From an uncultured Myxococcales bacterium (GTDB taxonomy: Bacteria > Myxococcota_A > UBA9042): DNA of 64,000 nucleotides. The position numbers and the translations under genes were made by a program. The notes beneath the pieces were generated by a model. That model did no database searches, was not told where the DNA came from, and saw only the letters and a program-made list of their open reading frames with translations. Positions 25,854-34,710 of the stretch are shown here, in pieces. How positions within the stretch are numbered: position 1 is the first letter of the stretch; every line of letters starts with the position of its first letter. The stretch covers positions 1 to 64,000 of the forward strand of contig CAIMEY010000002.1 in the NCBI GenBank assembly GCA_903840165.1. Direction: 5' to 3'.

Positions 25854-27173
25854 CTAATCAACGCCTTGCGCAGCATTTGCCAGTGCCTGCACCAGACCGT
25901 CGATGTGTTCACGCTGATGCGCATAGGACAGGAATAGGACCTCATAGGCCGAGGGCGGCAGGTAGTAGCCCGCCTGCAGAACCTGTTGATACATCGCGTT
26001 AAATCGGCGCACCGCCACGGGCGAGATGCTGGCCGCATCGGTGGGAATTTCGCCCACGTCAAAATAGGGCCAGAAAATCGAGCCAATTCGCCGCCCGCGC
26101 AGCCATGGAATGCCCGTCTGCTGCAACCGCGTCTCCAAATGCTGCCCCAGCGCCTCCAGGTGTGGATACACCTTAGGTCCTGCCAGCTTGCACAGCGTCT
26201 CGAGGCCCGCGGCAATGCCCACTGGATTGCCCGACAAGGTGCCCGCTTGGTAAACGGGGCCAACAGGGGCCAATAGCTCCATGATCTTCTTGGGTCCGAC
26301 CACAGCGCCCACAGGCATGCCGCCGCCAATGATCTTGCCGAGCGTAATGAGGTCCGGACGCACGCCCATCAGGTGGCCAAAGCCGCCGTAATGCAAACGA
26401 AAGCCGGAAATCACTTCGTCAAAGATCAGCAGGCTGTCGTATTGGTCGCACAACTGCCGTAGCCCCTGCAAAAAGGCTTTGCTCTGCACCAGCAGACCGT
26501 TGTTGGCCGGCAAAGGTTCAATGATAATCGCAGCGATCCGCTCGCCGTGCAGGGCGAACAACTCGCGCAGCTGGTCGAGATTACCCAGGGGAACGGCCAC
26601 TGTCGTATGGGCGATTTCCTTGGGAATACCAGCAGATGAAGCTTCTGCCCCAGGTTCCGCCGCCGTAATCAGCCCAGACCCGGCCTTGACCAGCAGCGCA
26701 TCAACGTGGCCGTGGTAACCGCCTTCAAACTTGACGATCAGCGATCGCCCTGTGGCCCCGCGGCTTAGGCGCAGCGCCGTCATCACCGCCTCGGTTCCCG
26801 AGGAGACCAGGCGCGCCATCTCCATGCCCGGAAACGCGTCGACAAGCGCTTTAGCCATGCGCACTTCACCGACGTGGCACGCGCCGTACGACAAGCCGCG
26901 CACGGCCGACTCTTGCACCGAGCGGACCACATCGGCATCGGCGTGGCCCAAGATCAGGGGGCCCCAGCTGTTGCAGAAGTCAATGTATTCATTGCCATCA
27001 GCGTCCGTGACGTTGGCACCTTGGGCGCTGGCAAAGTAGATCGGTCGACCGTGCACGGACTTGAAGGCGCGCACGGGGCTGTTGACGCCGCCGGGAATGA
27101 GCGCGCAGGCCTGATCGTACAGGGCGTCAGAACGAGAACGCTGCCAAGTCTTAGGGGAATTCGTCGAGCTCAT
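25854..27173 (-). CDS. hemL: Glutamate-1-semialdehyde 2,1-aminomutase
   Basis: 439 residues from ATG 27173 (GGAG five bases upstream). PLP enzyme with Lys280 in LGKIIGGGMP as the cofactor lysine, plus IPGGVNSPVRAF, SSGTEAVMTALRLSRG, YHGHVDALLVKAGSG and FDEVISGFR. It makes 5-aminolevulinate in the C5 haem pathway. It is read in the same direction as hemC and hemD, 146 bp downstream of hemD. Confidence 0.96.
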   Translation of the reverse strand: MSSTNSPKTWQRSRSDALYDQACALIPGGVNSPVRAFKSVHGRPIYFASAQGANVTDADGNEYIDFCNSWGPLILGHADADVVRSVQESAVRGLSYGACHVGEVRMAKALVDAFPGMEMARLVSSGTEAVMTALRLSRGATGRSLIVKFEGGYHGHVDALLVKAGSGLITAAEPGAEASSAGIPKEIAHTTVAVPLGNLDQLRELFALHGERIAAIIIEPLPANNGLLVQSKAFLQGLRQLCDQYDSLLIFDEVISGFRLHYGGFGHLMGVRPDLITLGKIIGGGMPVGAVVGPKKIMELLAPVGPVYQAGTLSGNPVGIAAGLETLCKLAGPKVYPHLEALGQHLETRLQQTGIPWLRGRRIGSIFWPYFDVGEIPTDAASISPVAVRRFNAMYQQVLQAGYYLPPSAYEVLFLSYAHQREHIDGLVQALANAAQGVD

Positions 27174-27319
27174 CGCATCTCCGTTTGCCGGTTTGCTGGG
27201 TTCAGGCCGCCGGGGCAGGGTGACCATGGATCGTTTCGTCGCGGAAAAAGCCTTACACTGTCGGGGCTTGTTGCTGTTGGTCCCGATGCCACCTCAAGGG
27301 GGGCGGACAAGGCTTGGGC

Positions 27320-28072
27320 TTAGGCCAATGCGGCAACTATGGCCGCCAACACGTCAGATTCCTTTGGACTTGCTGCGATGGCGACGCAACTAAGCCCATG
27401 GAGGTCGCGCAGGGCTGCCGCCGTAGTCGGTCCGAGCGCCGCGGCGGGAACATGGCGCAAGTCTGGCATCCACGCAAGCGCTCGCGCCGCCGCAGACGGG
27501 GCCGCGTAGAAAACGAGGTCGGCATGAACGCATTGATCTCGGACGGTTGCATTGGGTGGGGCTGGCTCTGCATTTTCGTAGACCACCGCGCCGTGGACAG
27601 TGTGGCCGCCACCGGTCAGCCCAGCTCGCAACTCTGCCCGTGCTTGGCGTCCTTGGAAATGCACGACGGCGCTGCCCGGCGTCAGCGTGTTATTCAATAA
27701 GATTGAAAGGTTGTCCGCTGTTGCGGGCGCCGTTGCCACCACAGCCACTTCAAGGCCGGCTTGCTGCCACACGGCGGCGGTACTTGGCCCTACGGTCGCT
27801 AAGATCCCACCGCGATGGGTGAATTCAGCCAAAGTAGTTGCGCCAATCTGCGCCAAGGCCGCCTCAGCTCCTGGGCGACTGGTGGCCACGGCCGCGCCCG
27901 CTTGGGCCAGCCACCCGCTGACCGTCTCGATCGGTGGGTCGACGGGGACGGCGTGGATTTCGGCAGTCGGCGCTTCAATCACGGTGATTCCAAGCGCTTG
28001 CAGGTCAAAAGCCAGGGCCGCGTTGTCCGCGCGGCTACGGGTTAGGACCACGCGCGCGCTGGTGCGTACCAC
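27320..28072 (-). CDS. hemD: Uroporphyrinogen-III synthase
   Basis: 250 residues. Sequence is weakly conserved, as usual in HemD, but the VVLTRSRADNAALAFDLQALG opening, an AATSRPGA-like segment, ATVGPSTAAVWQQAG and ADLVFYAAPSAARA fit the two-domain fold. It cyclises hydroxymethylbilane and inverts ring D. GTG start at 28072 overlaps the 3' end of hemC by 31 nt, so translation is coupled. Confidence 0.85.
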   Translation of the reverse strand: MVRTSARVVLTRSRADNAALAFDLQALGITVIEAPTAEIHAVPVDPPIETVSGWLAQAGAAVATSRPGAEAALAQIGATTLAEFTHRGGILATVGPSTAAVWQQAGLEVAVVATAPATADNLSILLNNTLTPGSAVVHFQGRQARAELRAGLTGGGHTVHGAVVYENAEPAPPNATVRDQCVHADLVFYAAPSAAARALAWMPDLRHVPAAALGPTTAAALRDLHGLSCVAIAASPKESDVLAAIVAALA

Positions 28073-29004
28073 GATTGTGCCTCAAACAGCCCTTGGGCTG
28101 TGCGGGAAGCCTCTGGGAATGGCTCAGCAATCAGCTGCGCATAGGCAGCGAGGACCAGGGTCTCCACCGGTCCGCGCACCGCCACCGAACGCCAATTGCC
28201 AGCCGCATCTTCCAGACCGGCGAGCAACTGCCAGCCGTCAGAACCAGCGATCGGCGTCGCATGGGCCCCAAAGGCTGCATGGCACCCGCCCTCTAACTGC
28301 CGAAGCAAACCCCGTTCTAATTCAACGGCTTGCGTCGTATTGGCGTCGCGCAGTAACGCCAGTTTTGCCAGCACCGCCGGGTCATCGCCGCGCGCTTGAA
28401 TACCCAAGGCACCTTGGGCCGCAGCTGGCAGCCAAAGGTCTGGATTCAAATCGAAAACAGCCAGATCAGCCGTATCCAGACCCAGCCGCGCCAATCCGGC
28501 CCGCGCCAAGATCACGGCTTGCATCTCACCAGAAATGGCTTTGTTCAAACGTGTCGGGACGTTACCGCGCAAGAACGTCGGCAACACGTCCGGGGCGACG
28601 TGCTTGAGCAGGGCCATGCGCCGCATCGACGCCGTGCCGACACGACTGCCGGCGCGTATGGGCAATTTGCGAGAAAGGTCAACGGCTTCTTTGCGGACAA
28701 GCAAGAGGTCATGGACATCCGCACGCACCGGAATCGCGCTGAGCACTAGGCCCGGCGGCATCTGCGTCGGCAGGTCCTTGAGCGAATGGACCGCCAAGTC
28801 GACGCGGTGGTCCGCCAGTGCCACCTCGAGCTCTTTGGTGAAAAACCCTTTATCCGTCTGCTGTTGCAGTGGAATTTCAAGCAGCTTGTCGCCCGAAGTC
28901 TTAATGATCTGCAACGCAACGCCAGCCTGCTCGCCACCGAGTCGCGCTTGAATGTGCCGCGCCTGCCACAAGGCCAGTTCACTGCCACGGGTACCGATGA
29001 TCAT
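28042..29004 (-). CDS. hemC: Hydroxymethylbilane synthase (porphobilinogen deaminase)
   Basis: 320 residues. IGTRGSELALWQA start, KTSGDK, FTKELE, DLAVHSLKDLPT, RVGTASMRR, LRGNVPTRL and the dipyrromethane-cofactor Cys241 (LEGGCHAAFG). It polymerises four porphobilinogens in haem synthesis. AGAGGA lies 3 nt before the ATG. First gene of the hemC-hemD pair. Confidence 0.96.
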   Translation of the reverse strand: MIIGTRGSELALWQARHIQARLGGEQAGVALQIIKTSGDKLLEIPLQQQTDKGFFTKELEVALADHRVDLAVHSLKDLPTQMPPGLVLSAIPVRADVHDLLLVRKEAVDLSRKLPIRAGSRVGTASMRRMALLKHVAPDVLPTFLRGNVPTRLNKAISGEMQAVILARAGLARLGLDTADLAVFDLNPDLWLPAAAQGALGIQARGDDPAVLAKLALLRDANTTQAVELERGLLRQLEGGCHAAFGAHATPIAGSDGWQLLAGLEDAAGNWRSVAVRGPVETLVLAAYAQLIAEPFPEASRTAQGLFEAQSWYAPARAWS

Positions 29005-29029
29005 GTTTCCTCTTGAGAAAAAGACGTTT

Positions 29030-30181
29030 TCAGCAAACGCTGGCCAGCGTCATGTCCAGATCCGCCATTCGGGGACCGCGATCATGGCTGCTGGAAGGTG
29101 GGACGAATAGCGGTAAATCCTCTTGGCGATAGCTGACATAGAACTCGCCCAATGCCAGGGCAGCGAGCATAAGGGCTGCGTCGACCTGCCGGCCACGCAC
29201 ATGCGCAAGCGCCGCAGCATAGCGGAGTCCAACTGCGAATCCTTCCAAAAACTCAGCATATCCGCGGGCTAGGGACTGGTCGCGGTCTAAAGGCGCTGCA
29301 TAGACGCGCACCCCCAACCAACCGTCAACCGCCGGCGTGACCTCGTGTTCATAGGGCACAAGCCAAGCCAGCATATCTGCACGCCAATCGCCCGCCAGCG
29401 CCGCTAGCAGCTCGGGGCCTTGGGCGCTCGACAGGCCGCTCTCAGCGCCATGCAAACTCGTAGTTCGCAGCGCCAACTCCGCCATTTCCTGGGGGTTAGC
29501 GGCCGCCATGCGCGATTCGAGAAAGCCGCGGTAGGCAAGAAAGCCGCGTCCGGTCAAAAGGGGAGGCGGCGCCGTCGGCGTACGTTCACCCACGGCCAAC
29601 TCCAGCATCAGGGCGACGCGCGTCAACCTTGCCAACAATGGTGCCGTCTGCTCTGCCACCAAATCCAAAAGATTGTCGCGTAGTTGCGCGTATTCAGCCC
29701 ACTTGATCGCTGTCCCTGCAACCAGCTTAACGTCTTTGCGTTTGCCTTGTGCAGCAAACACGTGCAGTTGCGCGCGCCAGCCGCCTTCCGCCCGGGCAAT
29801 CGTGACCGGCTCGCCACTGTCAGCCAGCAGGGCCCGGACGCTGGGGCACAGGGTGGCCACCGTCAGCTCGACCCCTTGGGGCGTTTGCTGGGCAATCAGG
29901 GGATAATCCCCAATCTTACCAGGCAATTCGGCCGCGTCGAGGCGAGGATCTCCCGGCGCAGCTGCGGCGCCACGGATCAAGGCGGCCTCGCCGGCGGCAA
30001 AGGGAAAAGCCTGGCCGGCAGGCACCGCCGCAGGTGGGGGCCCTAACTTGGACTTGCTTGATTTTCCTTTGGATTTGGCGGGAACGTCTGGCAGCAGGCC
30101 GGCCCGCAATGCACGTCGGCAGGCGCAATCGGCATCGGCACAGGCAAACCCGTCTAGGATCGCTGGAAACACAACGCGCAC
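29030..30181 (-). CDS. Uncharacterised protein with N-terminal Cys cluster
   Basis: 383 residues; family not recognised. GTG at 30181 has an ideal GGAGG five bases upstream, preferred to the TTG at 30193. Near the N-terminus lies a Cys cluster FACADADCACRR, which could bind a metal. A Lys/Ser/Pro linker (about 35-55) separates it from a roughly 320-residue mixed alpha/beta and helical body with no membrane segment. It follows the frameshifted ORF by about 20 nt and precedes hemC by 25 nt in the same direction. Confidence 0.7.
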   Translation of the reverse strand: MRVVFPAILDGFACADADCACRRALRAGLLPDVPAKSKGKSSKSKLGPPPAAVPAGQAFPFAAGEAALIRGAAAAPGDPRLDAAELPGKIGDYPLIAQQTPQGVELTVATLCPSVRALLADSGEPVTIARAEGGWRAQLHVFAAQGKRKDVKLVAGTAIKWAEYAQLRDNLLDLVAEQTAPLLARLTRVALMLELAVGERTPTAPPPLLTGRGFLAYRGFLESRMAAANPQEMAELALRTTSLHGAESGLSSAQGPELLAALAGDWRADMLAWLVPYEHEVTPAVDGWLGVRVYAAPLDRDQSLARGYAEFLEGFAVGLRYAAALAHVRGRQVDAALMLAALALGEFYVSYRQEDLPLFVPPSSSHDRGPRMADLDMTLASVC

Positions 30182-30202
30182 TGCGTCCTCCAACTGCTGC
30201 CC

Positions 30203-30740
30203 TTACGTTCGTTCCCCGGCGGGCGGCTCCAGCAGGCAAACGCCCTGGCGGTCAATCACCCCAACCACCCACAACACAATGTACCAATCTAGCGCATCAC
30301 CATGATGTTTCAGGACTTCCTGGGGCATAGCTTGGCGTAGTCGCCGGCACCGCTGCACATCATGACCCACTTCCCGTACCGCGTCGAGCAAGCCATGGGC
30401 CACCGACGCTAGGTGCGTCAGCCAGCCCTGCAGGTCGGACATGTCGGGACTCGCCGTGACGGGGCCGGGAAAACCACCGTCCATCCAAGCTCTTTGCCGA
30501 TTGTTGCCGCGCGCCATCATCGCTTGCCGAGGGGTCCTCCGCAAGGCAGAGCGCACGCTGCGCCCCCGATTGTCGGCATAGAGCGCCCCAGTTCCAGTCC
30601 GGCGGCGAATCAGCGGGTGCATGGGCCTCGTGCTGCGCGTCAAGCGACACGGCGACCGGCCCGCTGAGCAGACCGATCGCCGCGCATTGTCCTAGAACCC
30701 AGCGTTCATGTAGCGTTTTGCGACTTCTTGCCGCGCGCAC
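30203..30740 (-). pseudogene. Probable frameshifted small gene downstream of rplC
   Basis: Two minus-strand frames look coding over different halves. From about 30740 to 30482 the frame beginning GTG 30740 has GC-rich third positions and a natural composition (AIGLLSGPVAVSLDAQHEAH). From about 30480 to 30203 a different frame does (MSDLQGWLTHLASVAHGLLDAV ... ending LLEPPAGERT). The two meet near a GGTGG/TTTT/CCC run at about 30465-30480. Joined, they would give about 178 residues. Either a one-base frameshift (real or sequencing error) or a separate 93-residue gene from ATG 30484. Function is unknown. Confidence 0.45.
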
Positions 30741-30760
30741 TGCCGGGCGTCGCTCTTGGC

Positions 30761-31417
30761 CTAAACCGGGGCCTTGATGCCCTTGGTGGCTTCCTGAATC
30801 CAGACGATGCCGCCGTTGGCACCGGGCACGCTGCCGCGCACGGCTACGAGGCCCTTTTCGACGTCGACGAAGGAAACCAGCAAATTCTGCGTAGAAACGC
30901 GGGAGTTGCCGTAGTGGCCGGCCATCTTCTTGCCCAGGAACACGCGACCCGGCGTGGTGCGCGTACCGAGGGAGCCGCCGTGACGGAATACCTCGTGCGT
31001 ACCGTGGGTTGCCTTGGGCTCGTGCATGTTGTGGCGCTTGATGACGCCGGTGAAGCCGCGGCCCTTGGTGGTGCCGACGACGTCGACGCGCTGACCGGCC
31101 TGAAACGCCGAAGCATCAAGGATCATGCCCACTTCCACTGCCTGCACGTCCTCAGCCGAGACGCGCATTTCGCGCAGGTGCGCTTGGGGCTCGATGCCCG
31201 CCTTGGCAAACAGGCCCTGCTGGGGCTTGTTGACATGCTTGAGCTTCTTGGTGCCAAAGCCAATGAGGATGGCGTTGTAGCCATCGCTGCTTTCCGCGGT
31301 CTTGACGCGCACGATCGGGCATGGTCCGACCTGCAGCACCGTGACGGGGACGCGATTGCCTTCGGGCCCGAAAATCTGAGTCATTCCGACCTTGCGGCCG
31401 AACAGTCCGTTTGCCAT
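30761..31417 (-). CDS. rplC: 50S ribosomal protein L3
   Basis: 218 residues. Full-length bacterial L3: LFGRKVGMTQIF start, VPVTVLQVGPCPIVRVKT, the central VVGTTKGRGFTGVIKRH, THGTHEVFRHGGSLGTRTTPGRVFLGKKMAGH and the SVPGANGG end. It binds 23S rRNA early in large-subunit assembly. A strong AAGGAG lies 7 nt before the ATG. Unusually it stands alone: no rpsJ, rplD, rplW or rplB flank it. Confidence 0.95.
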   Translation of the reverse strand: MANGLFGRKVGMTQIFGPEGNRVPVTVLQVGPCPIVRVKTAESSDGYNAILIGFGTKKLKHVNKPQQGLFAKAGIEPQAHLREMRVSAEDVQAVEVGMILDASAFQAGQRVDVVGTTKGRGFTGVIKRHNMHEPKATHGTHEVFRHGGSLGTRTTPGRVFLGKKMAGHYGNSRVSTQNLLVSFVDVEKGLVAVRGSVPGANGGIVWIQEATKGIKAPV

Positions 31418-31719
31418 GGCTTGCTCCTTCTGCGCAAAAGGCTTTCAATCGCCAGTATCACTGACAGTTCAAGCACTTCACGCGATTGTTGAAGTCACCG
31501 GCAGTACAGGCTTGCACTGCCGCGCTCGAGAGGCTGGTCGGTCAGCAACCACTGCTAACCTATGAAATGCCTGATGTTTCAGGCGCCAGCATCGACTCCA
31601 AGCTTTCCCACCTTGGGCCAATAGCCCGCAGTGGGGCGCGAATGGTACGTGCGTGGCGTGGCAAAATCAAGCGTTTGCAAAGTCCAATCGCAGACTCGCG
31701 GGTTGGGGCGCCTGTCCGG
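31418..31719. other. Intergenic region upstream of rplC
   Basis: 302 bp between the murD stop and the rplC start; it should hold the rplC promoter and leader. I saw no convincing hairpin or RNA gene. Confidence 0.4.
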
Positions 31720-33183
31720 CTAGCGGAGGGCCTGGGCCATGCGCGCCACGGCCTCAGCAAAGACGTCGCCCCGGTGCGCGTAACTCTGGAACATGTCGTA
31801 GCTTGCGCAGGCGGGACTCAGCAAGACGACGCCGCCTGAAGGTGCGAGTTCGAGGCCCAGCGGAATGCAATCTTCCAGCTTGGCGCAGCGATAAGTGTTG
31901 AAACCCTGGGGCAAACAGGCCGCGATTCTCTCCGCCGTCTGACCAATGAGCAGCGCTGCGCTTGCGGTCGACGCGACCACTTGGCCAAGCTCTGAGAAAT
32001 CCGAATCTTTCTCACTACCTCCGCCGATCCAAATCAGTTGTTCGCCTTGGGCCAGTTGCATGGCCCGCAGTCCGGCGATCGCTGCGTGGGGATTGGTCGC
32101 CTTGGAATCATCGAAAAAGCGAACATTACCAATCGTTCCAACGGGTTCAATGCGGTGGGACGGCAAGGAGAAAGTTTCCAGCCCCTGCTGAATCTGCGCC
32201 AGCGTCACGCCCAGGTGTATGGCCATCGCCACAGCGCCCAAGGCATTTTCCGCATTGTGCACGCCGGTAATCGGATGCTTGCCCCGGCTGCCAAACAGAG
32301 AAAAATCAAATAGATCAATGGATTGCCCTTGACTTGCCTGCGCCCACAGGTGCCCATTCCATAGGCCCAGACCGCGTTCCGGCTGGCCTTGGGTCGAAAA
32401 GGGGGCCCAGGCGTGGCGAGCTCCACGTTGCAGGGCCAGTCGCGCCGGCTCCAGTTCCGGATCATCGGCATTGATGGCGAGAAAATCTCCTGCTTTCATG
32501 TGGGTTGCGACCTTGAGCTTGGTCGCAATGTAGGCCGCCTTATCGTTGTCAAAGTAGTCCAAGTGGTCATCGGCGATATTGGTGACCACCGCGACCTTGG
32601 GGGCAAAGGCTTGGCAAGTCAGCAATTGAAAAGCACTAACTTCGGCAACTACCACGGTATCGTCTTGCAGTTGAGGTAAGAAGTCGCACAGCGGCTCGCC
32701 GATATTGCCGCCGACCACCACGCAATAGCCCGCCGTTTTGAGGAGATGGGCTACAAGCAGCGTTGTCGTCGTTTTGCCGTCCGTGCCCGAAATCGCCACG
32801 ATCGGATGGCCCATGCCGCCCAGGCTCGCGCGATCGAGGCGATAGAACAGCTCAATTTCACTGATAACCTGGCAGGCTAGGCCGAGAATTTCGCGGTACC
32901 GTCGCGTCGTCGGCCCGATGCCCGGGCTGATGACAAAGATGTCGCCCCGCCGGCCTTTTTGCTCCGGGCCGCATTGCAGCTGCACGCGTTTATCCAGCTG
33001 TTTTCGCGCACTTTGCAGCTCTTCATCGCGTTTGTCGTCCACGGCCAAGACGTCGGCACCGCGGCTGGCCAGGGCGTTGGCGGCGCTGATACCGGACTTG
33101 CCCAAGCCCACGACCGTGATGCTCGCGCCTTCGACATTGTCCCACACGTTGCGTTCGCGAAGGAGTAAGTTCTTTGGATTCAT
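31720..33183 (-). CDS. murD: UDP-N-acetylmuramoylalanine-D-glutamate ligase
   Basis: 487 residues. N-terminal UDP-binding fold (TVVGLGKSGISAANAL), P-loop SGTDGKTTT (132-140), TNIADDHLDYF, GVHNAENALGA, LPSHRIEPVG, FFDDSKATNPHA and LLSPACASYDMFQSYAHRGDVF. It adds D-Glu to UDP-MurNAc-L-Ala in the cytoplasm. ACGAGGT lies upstream of the ATG. It follows murC by 82 bp. Confidence 0.95.
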   Translation of the reverse strand: MNPKNLLLRERNVWDNVEGASITVVGLGKSGISAANALASRGADVLAVDDKRDEELQSARKQLDKRVQLQCGPEQKGRRGDIFVISPGIGPTTRRYREILGLACQVISEIELFYRLDRASLGGMGHPIVAISGTDGKTTTTLLVAHLLKTAGYCVVVGGNIGEPLCDFLPQLQDDTVVVAEVSAFQLLTCQAFAPKVAVVTNIADDHLDYFDNDKAAYIATKLKVATHMKAGDFLAINADDPELEPARLALQRGARHAWAPFSTQGQPERGLGLWNGHLWAQASQGQSIDLFDFSLFGSRGKHPITGVHNAENALGAVAMAIHLGVTLAQIQQGLETFSLPSHRIEPVGTIGNVRFFDDSKATNPHAAIAGLRAMQLAQGEQLIWIGGGSEKDSDFSELGQVVASTASAALLIGQTAERIAACLPQGFNTYRCAKLEDCIPLGLELAPSGGVVLLSPACASYDMFQSYAHRGDVFAEAVARMAQALR

Positions 33184-33265
33184 GGGTTTACCTCGTGCGC
33201 CTGCCGATCAGCGCTCCGATATCGCCAGATCGGGTCGAAGGAACCCGCCCCGTGGAGCGACGACG

Positions 33266-34690
33266 TTATTTCCCGAGTCTTTGCGCGGTGTAGCGGTCGG
33301 CCATCTGAAACAAGTCATCGCCGCCAAAGAACAGGACCGTCGCAGGCGCTTGCACGTGGCCCTGCAGGAAGGCGGGAATGTCATCTAGGGCGTGAACGTA
33401 TTGTACATCCTTGACTTCTCGCCGAATTCGCTCGCACAGCACGTGAACGTCGGTGCCAGGAATCGGCACTTCACCCGCTGTGTATAGCTCGGTGATAACG
33501 ACCTGATCTGCCAGGCGAAACGCTCGCTGATAGTCTTCCATCAGGTAGTGGATCATCGTAAAGCGGTAGGGCTTGAACACCGCCACAACTGGGCCATCCG
33601 CCTGGCTTTTTGCCGCTTCCAACACCCTTTCGATGCCGGTGGGATGGCTGATGTAGTCCTTGACCACTTCCACGCCCGCCGCGTCCACCAGGGTAAATCG
33701 ATTCTCGAGGCCTTGGTAAGTGGGTGCAGCCTTTTGGATTTCGCCAAAATCGACGCCCAAGGCCAGCGCCGCCGTCACCGCAGCCAAGACATTGCTGGCG
33801 TTGTACTTGCCGGGCAGACCGATCTGAATCTGGCCCAGCAGGTGGTAGGCCCCGTCCTTATCCCGCAATTCTACGTCGAATTGTCCGGCCATGCGCCGCG
33901 ACACCAGATTGCGCCCGCGGACACTGGGCGTGCCTTCAAAGCCAAACGTATGCAATTGCGCCTGGTTCTGTAAGTTCAGCTTGGCCAGAATGCGCTGTAC
34001 GCCCGGGTCATCTTGATTGAGCACGGCGTGCTGCAACTTCTTATTGTCATGGAAGAATGCCAGGACCGCGGCCTCAAGTTTGGGCCATTCCGGGTAGTAG
34101 TGCAGGTGGTCGAGTTCCAAGTTGTTGAGGACGGCGATCTCGGGCTGGCTGTTGACCAAACTCCCATCGGATTCATCTACTTCTGCGACCAAGAGCCCCG
34201 TCTTGCCGTCGGGGCCAAGCACCAGTGCGTCGCGCGCGTTGGTGCCATAGTTTTGCAGAAGCCCGCCAATGACAAAGCCGGGTTGCAGTCCCGCGCCGTC
34301 CAAAAGCCAAGTAATCGCTGCAGAAACAGTGCCTTTGCCGTGAGTCCCAATGACACCAATGCTGCGCCGTTGGGACAGCAAGGCACCGAGCGCTTGAGAC
34401 CGGTGGAGAATGCGCAGTCCGGCCGCCTTTGCCGCCACAAGCTCTGGATTACCTTCTGGAATCGCCGTGGAAACGATGACGGTATCAGCATCACCCAAGT
34501 TTTCTGCGCGATGGCCAATGGCCACGGGAATGCCGCTTTGTCGTAGTGAAATCGTCAGTTGCGACTCGCGCACGTCGGACCCTTGCACCCGCAGCCCGCG
34601 CTCGTGCAGCAGGCGCGCCACGCCGGAAACGCCAATGCCGCCAATGCCCAGCAAATGATAACACCCAGGAGTCAAAACCGTTTGCGTCAT
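33266..34690 (-). CDS. murC: UDP-N-acetylmuramate-L-alanine ligase, divergent
   Basis: 474 residues, typical MurC length. LLGIGGIGVSGVARLL opening, VDESDGSL, NNLELDHLHYY, NASNVLAA, GLENRF and the AGEVPIPG end identify MurC. Departures: the P-loop is GTHGKGT (115-121) instead of the usual GTHGKT; the DYAHHP motif reads DYISHP; and the FQPHRYSR region reads FKPYRFTM. GKGT is more like folylpolyglutamate synthase. It is still most likely the first amino-acid ligase of peptidoglycan synthesis, with murD next. An AGGAA box precedes the ATG. Confidence 0.82.
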   Translation of the reverse strand: MTQTVLTPGCYHLLGIGGIGVSGVARLLHERGLRVQGSDVRESQLTISLRQSGIPVAIGHRAENLGDADTVIVSTAIPEGNPELVAAKAAGLRILHRSQALGALLSQRRSIGVIGTHGKGTVSAAITWLLDGAGLQPGFVIGGLLQNYGTNARDALVLGPDGKTGLLVAEVDESDGSLVNSQPEIAVLNNLELDHLHYYPEWPKLEAAVLAFFHDNKKLQHAVLNQDDPGVQRILAKLNLQNQAQLHTFGFEGTPSVRGRNLVSRRMAGQFDVELRDKDGAYHLLGQIQIGLPGKYNASNVLAAVTAALALGVDFGEIQKAAPTYQGLENRFTLVDAAGVEVVKDYISHPTGIERVLEAAKSQADGPVVAVFKPYRFTMIHYLMEDYQRAFRLADQVVITELYTAGEVPIPGTDVHVLCERIRREVKDVQYVHALDDIPAFLQGHVQAPATVLFFGGDDLFQMADRYTAQRLGK

Positions 34691-34710
34691 CGTAATTTCC
34701 TTGGCAAACC

